From NCBI GenBank assembly GCA_036939355.1, contig JALLAP010000765.1:1-11706 (forward strand): a stretch of DNA of 11,706 nucleotides, written 5' to 3'. This DNA is from Thalassiosira profunda. Lineage: Eukaryota; Bacillariophyta; Thalassiosirophyceae; Thalassiosirales; Thalassiosiraceae. Numbering within the stretch: the stretch's first letter is position 1; the number at the start of each line of letters is the position of its first letter. A program made the position numbers and the translations under genes. Under the pieces are notes generated by a model that was not told the DNA's origin, did not search any database, and worked only from the letters and a program-made list of their open reading frames with translations. Positions 6,659 to 11,706 of this stretch are shown one piece after another.

Positions 6659-7273
6659 TTACATCTCACCCACAATCGGGATGGAGCCTCCGAGCTGCTC
6701 GTGCATCATAAGTCCGAGGATACCCATCATGGCGGCACGTCCGTTGTTGAGCTCGATCGCCCGCTTCTGGAACTTGGTCTCCTCGTCGAACTTGTCCCAG
6801 CCGCTCTTGAAGGTGCCGTTGCGGAGGTCTCCCGGGAACTCGTTTCCGAATCCGGGCATGTCCTTCATGACGGCAATCTCAAGAAGGCCGATGAAGGAGA
6901 AGATCTGAATGGCGCCCTTGGCGGGGATGGCGTCCGGGCCCCAGATGGCGGCCCAGCCGTTGGGGTAGGAGTCGAAGGCGTGTCCGGCCTTGTCGATGCT
7001 TCCGCCGAAGTGGGCGCCGGCGCGGGTGATGATGTTACCCAAGAAAGCAAGCTGGGCGATACGGCCGTGCTTGACCTCGACGTAACGGAGGCGGTCGAAG
7101 CGCTCCTGGTCGGCGTCGTCGAGGAGGCCCAGAGGATCGAAGAATCCGACCGGCGGCTGGACTCCGAGCTCGGACTCGAACGCGTTGAGGGCGGTGGAGG
7201 CCTTGCCCGTCTGCACGGGGGCGAAGGCGGCGGCCGAGGCGGCGACGGTGGCGAGGACGGCAAGCTTCATCAT
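6659..7273 (-). CDS. Fucoxanthin-chlorophyll a/c light-harvesting protein (LHC-A)
   Basis: The product is 204 residues in a single exon. It is a thylakoid antenna protein that binds chlorophyll a/c and fucoxanthin and passes energy to the photosystems. The N-terminus is a signal peptide ending in the ASAAAFAP plastid-import signature. Helix 1 has RLRYVEVKHGRIAQLAF with ligands Glu66 and His69. The middle helix is IQIFSFIGLLEIAVMKD. Helix 3 has AIELNNGRAAMMGILGL with Glu174, Asn177 and Arg179. The C-terminus is SIPIVGEM. About 200 residues is the normal family length. Two tandem ATGs (7273 and 7270) occur after CAACC; the first has A at -3 and is used here, and starting at the second would only remove Met1. 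An upstream in-frame ATG at 7402 would bury the signal peptide and is rejected. The product is closest to LHC-B and LHC-C in this window but is the most diverged of the three (for example GNIITRAGAHFGGSID). Confidence 0.95.
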   Translation of the reverse strand: MMKLAVLATVAASAAAFAPVQTGKASTALNAFESELGVQPPVGFFDPLGLLDDADQERFDRLRYVEVKHGRIAQLAFLGNIITRAGAHFGGSIDKAGHAFDSYPNGWAAIWGPDAIPAKGAIQIFSFIGLLEIAVMKDMPGFGNEFPGDLRNGTFKSGWDKFDEETKFQKRAIELNNGRAAMMGILGLMMHEQLGGSIPIVGEM

Positions 7274-8093
7274 GGTTGGGGGGTTGAGGTGGCAAATTGT
7301 GAGGGAAAACAAGGGAAATCTTTCCAAGTTGAAGAGCCGCGTAAGAGGGGAAGGAAAGGCAGACGCTCCTTCCGGAGCCACCACAGCCAACCAACAGCAC
7401 AATCCTGAAGCTTACTGGACACTCTGAAAAAGAAGCAACCCCGCCCAGCTCTAGCCAGGCGCGGCCCAATCCAATAGAGTCAAAAGGAATGCTGCAGATT
7501 TGTATCTTTTGCAAAGCGATCTCCATCTCTTGAAAGTCGATCTCCCCACACTCTCCTCTTGAACCTTTGTAGCATGATGCGATACTGAGAGACCTCTTAG
7601 GTACTCAGCAGCTGAGATGTGGATTGCAATCGCATCCGATATGGACCGATGGTTGCTGCTCTATTTACAGTGCACACCACATTCCAGAGAAAAGTAGACT
7701 TGCAATTAGAGCACCGTGTTGAAGTAAAACGCTCTAGTGGTGGGCAGAGTAAGTTTGCAAAATACTCAATTGATAGAGGTGCACAGGGCTCTACCAGTGG
7801 TCGGGTGTGAGGACCGGCACTCTGTCATCAGCAGAAAGAGAAGATCACACACATTAAAAAAGAGGGATCAAAAGGCGAGTGTATCATGGGCAATGAAATG
7901 TTTCGAGTTAAGACCTGCGGGCCAAATGAGAAGCAATCCTACTGTTCCTCGAACCTCGACAATCCCAAGTTTTTCTTCACCCACTCTCAATTGAATGACG
8001 CCTCAATGTGGCCCTGGACTCAGAACATCTCGCCCAAAGCCAAGGAATCTCGTCGCAGAAGTTCATCCGGGTTTGCATCCAAGCCAAAGCAAC
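7274..8093. promoter_or_regulatory. Promoter of LHC-A and 3' flank of LHC-B
   Basis: These 820 bp hold no convincing gene. Nearest LHC-A, the minus-strand leader reads CCCTCACAATTT and then ACCTCAACC before CAACCATG, words also found before the other LHC genes. CTTTTGCAAAG occurs at about 7506-7516. A weak hairpin (CTGAG...CTCAG) spans 7585-7608. CTCTAGTGGTGGG near 7731 and a related CTCTACCAGTGGTCGGG near 7790 are a loose direct repeat. Small open frames here lack coding character. Confidence 0.4.
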
Positions 8094-8803
8094 TTAGAGC
8101 TCGCCGACGATCGGGACGGAGCCTCCGAGCTGCTCGTGGACCATCAGTCCAAGAATTCCCATCATGGCGGCGCGGCCCTGGTTGAGCTCAACGGCACGCT
8201 TTTGGAGCTTGGTCTCCTCGTCGAAGGAGTCCCAGCCGAAGTCGATGTAGCCGTTCCGGAAGTCACCGACGAAGTCGCCGGGGGCGGCGCCGTTGGCCGA
8301 GTCCTTCATGACGAAGAGCTCGAGGAGGCCGATGAAGGCCAAGATCTGGCCGGTTCCGGCTCCCGGGATGGAGTCCGGGCCGCCGATGGCCGCGAAGCCG
8401 TTGGGGAAGGAGTCGAAGGAGTTTCCGGCGGTGTCGATGTCGCCCGGGAGGTGGAATCCGGCGCGGGTGGTGATCTGGCCGAGGAAAGCGAGCTGCGAGA
8501 TGCGGCCGTGCTTGATCTCGACGTACCGGAGGCGGTCGAAGCGCTCCTGGTCGGCGTCATCGAGCATGCCGAGGGGATCGTAGAATCCAAGCGGGGGCTT
8601 TGTTGGGATTGGAGAGTTGCAAAGCAGGTCAGTATCCAACGCAGCTGCAAACGCATATCACATGCTCATCAAGAATGCGGTCTACCTACCTGGGCACCGA
8701 GCTCGGACTCGAACGCGTTGAGGGCGGTGGAGGCCTTGCCGGTCTGGGCGGGGGCGAAGGCGGCGGCCGAGGCCAGGGCGGAGGCGAAGATGACGGACTT
8801 CAT
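8094..8803 (-). CDS. Fucoxanthin-chlorophyll a/c light-harvesting protein (LHC-B, two exons)
   Basis: Exons are 8803-8690 and 8597-8094, giving 205 residues. Exon 1 encodes the signal/transit region (MKSVIFASALASAAAFAP, then ALNAFESELGAQ). Exon 2 starts PPLGFYDPLGMLDDADQERF. Helix 1 is RLRYVEIKHGRISQLAFLGQ, the middle helix is GQILAFIGLLELFVMKD, the stromal loop carries GWDSFDEETKLQKR, and helix 3 is AVELNQGRAAMMGILGL. The C-terminus is SVPIVGEL. It is a thylakoid antenna protein as described for LHC-A. The start context is CAACCATG. The gene is head to head with LHC-C. Its exon 1 shares a 42-nt identical tract with LHC-A (8699-8740 against 7166-7207), while its last 117 nt are almost identical to LHC-C. 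Confidence 0.95.
8598..8689 (-). other. Intron of LHC-B
   Basis: This is a 92-nt phase-0 intron with donor GTAGGT and acceptor ACAAAG. It falls exactly between Gln38 (GELGAQ side) and the Pro-Pro-Leu-Gly-Phe of exon 2. Splicing reproduces the ELGAQ-(P/A)-PLGF junction seen uninterrupted in LHC-A and LHC-C. The intron contains in-frame stops and CTGCTTTGCAACTC, which recurs at 10731-10744. Confidence 0.9.
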
Positions 8804-9115
8804 GGTTGAAATGGGGTTGGTTGTGAGATTGACGGAAATGTGAGATCAAAAGCGCGGAGGCAGATTTCAAGGCAAAATGGCGGGCCCTGGAAAGGATTCT
8901 AGCGTTGACGAAATGTAGTGTACGAGATAGTACTTCTTTAATATGAGTTCTTCTATGATCGTCTGAGTAAAAGGTTACCTACCAAATGTGTGACTATTGA
9001 TTTGCGTACCCTGTTACAAGTTGAAGCAAAGATCGCCTCTTCATCCGTCAGCGACCACGCTTTGCAAAGCAAGGGCTCCTCCCACCACAACTCACGCACC
9101 TCAACCACTGCAACC
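8804..9115. promoter_or_regulatory. Shared bidirectional promoter region of LHC-B and LHC-C
   Basis: These 312 bp separate two divergent antenna genes. Visible words are CTCACAACCAACC in the LHC-B leader, ACAACTCACGCACCTCAACC in the LHC-C leader, the perfect palindrome GCTTTGCAAAGC at 9059-9070, CTGAGTAAA at about 8963 and an AT-rich stretch at about 8935-8947. Co-regulation by light is expected for such genes from family knowledge; the sequence itself only shows the arrangement. Confidence 0.5.
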
Positions 9116-9643
9116 ATGAAGTCCGTCATCTTCGCCTCCGCCCTCGCCACCGCGGCCGCCTTCGCCCCCGTCCCGGTCGCCAAGACCTCGACGGCCCTCA
9201 ACGCGTTCGAGAACGAGCTCGGCGCCCAGGCTCCCCTCGGATTCTGGGATCCCCTCGGCTTCCTCGACTCGGCCGACCAGGAGACCTTCGACCGCCTCCG
9301 GTACGTCGAGCTCAAGCACGGCCGCGTGTCCCAGCTCGCCTTCCTCGGCCAGATCACCACCCGCGCCGGATTCCACCTCCCGGGCGACATCGACCTCGAG
9401 GGCAACAGCTTCGCCTCGTTCCCCAACGGCCTCGCCGCCATCAACGGGTCGGACTCCATCTCCACCGCCGGACTCCTCCAGATCTTGGCCCTCATCGCCG
9501 TCCTCGAGATCCGCGTGATGACCGATGTGACGGGAGAGTCTGAGTTCCGGGGCGATTTCCGCAACGGCTTCGACTTCGGCTGGGCCAAGCAGAGCGAGGA
9601 GTGGAAGCTCCAAAAGCGTGCCGTTGAGCTCAACCAGGGCCGC

Positions 9644-9675
<32 letters not shown>

Positions 9676-9721
9676 CCACGAGCAGCTCGGAGGCTCCGTC
9701 CCAATCGTCGGCGAGCTCTAA
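9116..9721 (+). CDS. Fucoxanthin-chlorophyll a/c light-harvesting protein (LHC-C, intronless)
   Basis: The product is 201 residues in one exon. The presequence is MKSVIFASALATAAAFAPVP. Helix 1 is RLRYVELKHGRVSQLAFLGQ, the middle helix is LLQILALIAVLEIRVMTD, and helix 3 is AVELNQGRAAMMGILGL with the family Glu/Asn/Arg ligands. The C-terminus is SVPIVGEL. The start context is CAACCATG. It aligns with LHC-B throughout but lacks the LHC-B intron. It also differs in the lumen-side loop (INGSDSISTAG) and in the stromal loop before helix 3, where the usual WDSFDEET is WAKQSEEW. The first 29 nt and the last 117 nt are nearly or fully identical to LHC-B, while the interior is more diverged. It is probably an expressed paralogue: the frame is intact and third positions are G/C-rich. 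Confidence 0.95.
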
Positions 9722-10458
9722 GTTTGCCTTTGTTAGGATATTTTGCAAGGCAAATATAAGCCACACTTTCTTCTGACGGCCGAGAGCTCTCTATCCGAGA
9801 GTGGACGCCCTCTAAGCCCCCCACCTCAAGATCTGAAGACGCTACAATGGTGATGCAGCATTGATGCTTCGTGAGATGCAAATAGACCCACCCCGAAAGT
9901 CCACCAATAGAGGCGATTAAGGGAAGGGATTAGTCAAGTTACGATACTTAATCTCTTGAATTATTCAAGACACTGCAACGGCGCCTGCCAACCCTCCATT
10001 ATCTACTTAAGTTCGCAGACCTCTTAACTTGCTTGCGTCTATGATTTGGGGAAGAGAATAAGCCACGGCAGCAGTTTCTCATTACCCATGTCTTGATCAA
10101 CGAGAACTGTCGAGCTTCGTGCCGTCGGATTGACCAAGAGATCGTTCATCACGCCACGAATGACCCTTCAAGGCTTCCAGATATCCCACGTTGGGGCGAT
10201 GAGAGCCCTTCCTCGGCTAATCATAGCCAGTTTGCAGTCGAGTTCGAGGGAACAAATCTACAGCCTTTTAGCTCAGGCCAGCTCCTCTCGACTTAAGATC
10301 GCAACCATCGATGCAGATAGTACAAAACCTACAGGAGCAGCCCCGCGGGCGAGAGCCTCTCCTGCAGTCATCGCTTGCGTCGTTTTATAGGGTAGCAGGG
10401 CAACTTGCAATCCGACCGACCGGGAGGCCGTGGCATGGCTGGAGATTGGAGAGGCAAG
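9722..10458. other. Intergenic DNA after LHC-C, no convincing gene
   Basis: These 737 bp begin with the LHC-C 3' UTR, whose first 20 nt resemble that of LHC-B (TAAGTTTGCCTTTGTTAGG against TAAGTTGCTTTGGCTTGG). A perfect palindrome TCTTGAAT-T-ATTCAAGA lies at 9954-9970. Small plus-strand frames between 10093 and 10390 are rich in Ser/Arg, have no third-position bias and match no family I know. Confidence 0.4.
9954..9970. repeat. 17-bp palindrome
   Basis: TCTTGAAT-T-ATTCAAGA has 8-bp perfect arms around one base, in AT-rich DNA 233 bp downstream of LHC-C. Its role is unknown. Confidence 0.45.
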
Positions 10459-10706
10459 TTACGTGTTGTTGTCCGTGCAAATCCGTGGGTTTTCTAGCTT
10501 GGCACACGGACTGGGGACACGGAAAAGGCCAGGTGTTTGGATACACGCTCCCATACTGATTCTACGTGAGCCGTCGTAGAATTGCCTCGTGGCCGAAAAC
10601 ACTCGTCCTTTTCCGTGCAAAACACGTGTTTTCACACGGAATCCAAAAAGGTAGTAATTCCGCCGTAGATTTCCAACGTGATGTAGCCCACGTGACTCTC
10701 CCGTGA
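10459..10706. mobile_element. CGTG-rich foldback structure, possible MITE-like element
   Basis: Several inverted-repeat pairs share nearly one centre at about 10568-10571. ATTCTACG (10559-10566) pairs with CGTAGAAT (10575-10582). GTGTTT (10533-10538) pairs with AAACAC (10597-10602). CACGGAAAAGG (10518-10528) pairs with CCTTTTCCGTG (10607-10617). Outside these, two related sub-hairpins both begin TCCGTGCAAA and end CACACGGA (10472-10510 and 10612-10640). About ten CGTG words and several CACG words fall within 250 bp. Nested, imperfect arms with repeated subterminal words and no coding potential are typical of foldback/MITE elements. The exact termini and any target-site duplication are not visible. 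It could also be a regulatory or origin-like region. Confidence 0.45.
10611..10641. repeat. 31-bp near-palindrome centred on a G-box
   Basis: A perfect 14-bp core, AAAACACGTGTTTT (10619-10632), has the G-box/E-box CACGTG at its centre. It is flanked by TTCCGTG on the left and CACGGAA on the right, offset by one base. It forms the right sub-hairpin of the foldback structure. Confidence 0.6.
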
Positions 10707-10734
10707 TCTCAAGCTCGAGCGACAAGAGCGCTGC

Positions 10735-10756
10735 TTTGCAACTCATTTGCAACTCA
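10735..10756. repeat. Tandem repeat of an 11-bp unit
   Basis: TTTGCAACTCA is present twice with no spacer. With the preceding bases, CTGCTTTGCAACTC (10731-10744) matches 14 nt inside the LHC-B intron. The word TTGCAA recurs widely in the AT-rich parts of the window. Confidence 0.6.
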
Positions 10757-10818
10757 TTGGACGCACTGGGCGAGCCATGTGTACACACATGATTCGATAC
10801 GGATTGTATTCATTTTAT

Positions 10819-10864
10819 GTTACACTATAGCTGCTCTCAGAGCAGCTGCTCACTAGTTGGTAAC
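10819..10864. repeat. Strong hairpin (46 nt)
   Basis: The outer stem GTTAC/GTAAC (10819-10823 and 10860-10864) continues as ACTA/TAGT. It encloses the perfect inverted repeat AGCTGCTCT-C-AGAGCAGCT at 10829-10847. Small bulges (TG and GCTCAC) lie on the right side. It could be a 3'-end RNA structure, a mobile-element end or a cruciform. Confidence 0.5.
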
Positions 10865-11202
10865 GATAATTCCACACACTTTTAACAACTTTTGTCTCCG
10901 TTCAGTGCGCCGGGCGACGAGTTTATGTTGCCGTGGGTCCGCGATGTCCAACATCCCCCGAAATATCGACCACGCCATGCTCGCCATGTCCATGATGATG
11001 CACAACATATCCATCCCGTAGGACGCGTACTCAACGGTCGGCATATCCGNACGGTCGGCATATCCGCCACGACCCGCGGCTTTACCCGCACTCCGGTTTT
11101 CAATTGCAATGCAATGCGCGAATCAAATATCCACACCCCGTCCTGGGCGAGTTCGCTCCATGCGCCATAGCCAATGCCTCCGGGCACAGGGTGTCGTTGC
11201 AT
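10853..11202 (-). CDS. Possible hypothetical ORF crossing an assembly N
   Basis: On the minus strand a frame opens with ATG at 11202 (MQRHPVPGGIGYGAWSELAQ) and reaches the N at 11050. If one copy of the flanking 16-bp repeat plus the N is an assembly artefact (17 nt), the frame continues through DMPTVEYASYGMDMLC and REGION-end residues KVCGIIVTN to a stop at 10853, about 110 residues. If not, the other frame stays open to 10882. So openness alone does not decide between them. Third positions are mixed, unlike the sure genes, and repeated GATATG words inflate Met. I recognise no family. It may be a decayed gene or transposon remnant, or chance. Confidence 0.22.
11034..11066. repeat. Exact 16-bp duplication flanking a single N
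   Basis: ACGGTCGGCATATCCG occurs at 11034-11049 and again at 11051-11066, with the only ambiguous base of the window (11050) between them. This is what an unmerged overlap between two contig ends looks like. The genome may well contain a single copy. Confidence 0.85.
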
Positions 11203-11621
11203 ATCCGGCTTTGGCCGAGCAGCGGCATATCCCCGGCCGACGGAGCAAAATGTCTCCGGAAATGCAATTCATGTGTAGTGTTGCGTAGTTCCAGATAATG
11301 ATGGCGATTCCCGCACTCCCCCCGCCCGTTTGATTGTTGTATCGATATTGGGGAGATTTGCGGAGGGTTCAGCAGGGTGGTGCGGGCTGCGGCGGGCGGC
11401 ATCCGGCGCGTCAAAAAACGTACATCAATTCCGAATCCGGGGCGGGCTCGTTTTCGCTACGCGGGAGGCCTCGCCGCGGCCAAAGCGAGGCGGGCCGAGA
11501 GGCTTCGATCGCATATGAAGGCGATGCATCGGCGGCTGGGCCGCTAGCGGCGGGCGGCGGGCAGCGTCGACGCAGTGACGATGGGTGCACGTGATGTGTC
11601 ACCTCGGGGAGGCGGCCTCAT
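11203..11621. other. GC-rich stretch with no assigned gene
   Basis: These 419 bp contain two further GCATATCC words at their left end (one starts just before, at about 11199; the other is at about 11225) and become strongly GC-rich to the right. Several short frames are open on both strands, but none shows a recognisable motif or a consistent third-position signature. It could be the downstream flank of the partial gene at the right edge. Confidence 0.3.
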
Positions 11622-11706
11622 TCACCACGTCTTGGCGCCGCAACGGCGCAAGCATTGCGGAATCGCCCCGGCGGCCTTGTTGGTGTGCTCGTTGGCGGCG
11701 TCGGAC
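11622..11706 (-). CDS. Possible 3' end of a gene entering from the right edge
   Basis: One minus-strand frame is open from the window edge to a TGA at 11624-11622. It encodes 27 codons, ending with residues AIPQCLRRCGAKTW. Of the three minus frames it alone has almost exclusively G/C third positions (TCC GAC GCC GCC AAC GAG CAC...), the same signature as the sure genes here. There is no start codon inside the window and no recognisable family. The fragment is short, so chance in GC-rich DNA remains possible. Confidence 0.3.
   Translation of the reverse strand, partial: SDAANEHTNKAAGAIPQCLRRCGAKTW

Noticed and set aside
7274..7402. Longer N-terminus for LHC-A beginning at 7402
   Set aside because: It would place 43 unrelated residues before the conserved signal peptide. 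The ATG at 7273 has the CAACCATG context shared with the other two LHC genes.
7995..8843. A 282-residue plus-strand frame (and a similar one at 6701-7408, and a minus one at 9101-9766) opposite the LHC genes
   Set aside because: All three are Glu/Gly/Val-rich antisense readings of the same LHC codons. Their similarity to each other only reflects homology of the real genes.
10093..10390. Small plus-strand frames of 67-86 residues
   Set aside because: They have no third-position bias, no good start context and no recognisable motif, and they overlap each other in different frames.
11334..11602. Short overlapping frames on both strands in the GC-rich right end
   Set aside because: Their composition is Arg/Gly/Ala-rich as expected by chance in GC-rich DNA, and no frame stands out by codon use.
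1..11706. CRISPR arrays, rRNA, tRNA and insertion-sequence transposase genes
   Set aside because: No regularly spaced repeats, cloverleaf structures, rRNA signatures or transposase motifs were seen on either strand, and the content is that of a eukaryotic nuclear genome.

Overview
The window is nuclear DNA from a photosynthetic stramenopile (ochrophyte). Three genes encode fucoxanthin-chlorophyll a/c binding antenna proteins. Their presequences carry the AAAFAP plastid-import signature of algae with secondary red plastids, and their C-termini end in PIVGEL/PIVGEM. Coding regions are GC-rich with strong G/C at third positions, intergenic DNA is much more AT-rich, and introns are few and short (73 and 92 nt). 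I cannot place it more finely between diatoms, pelagophytes and relatives.

Layout, left to right. At 1-190 (minus) is the 5' end of a zinc-dependent alcohol dehydrogenase. At 407-1613 (minus) is a two-exon ornithine cyclodeaminase/mu-crystallin family gene. At 2173-3363 (plus) is a protein with a beta-rich N-terminal domain that resembles FAIM1, followed by a proline/tyrosine/glutamine-rich tail. At 3907-4503 (minus) is an unrecognised helical protein with a 14-3-3-type motif. At 5093-6232 (plus) is a probably ER/plastid-routed protein with a Popeye/cyclic-nucleotide-binding-like domain. Then come three light-harvesting genes: LHC-A 6659-7273 (minus), LHC-B 8094-8803 (minus, one intron) and LHC-C 9116-9721 (plus). 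B and C are head to head around a 312-bp shared promoter region.

From 9722 to about 11620 no gene is convincing. This right-hand part holds a nested, CGTG-rich foldback structure (about 10459-10706), a strong hairpin (10819-10864), repeated GGCATATCC words, and a single N flanked by two exact copies of a 16-bp sequence that looks like an unmerged assembly join. A weak open frame crosses that N. The last 85 bases may be the 3' end of another minus-strand gene.

The genes do not form an operon or a single pathway. The one clear functional cluster is the antenna genes. They share a CAACCATG start context and leader words, show identity tracts that suggest gene conversion, and differ by the presence or absence of one intron at an identical site. 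The most notable items are the foldback element, the Popeye-like protein with a plastid-type presequence, the LHC mosaic and the N-flanking duplication.
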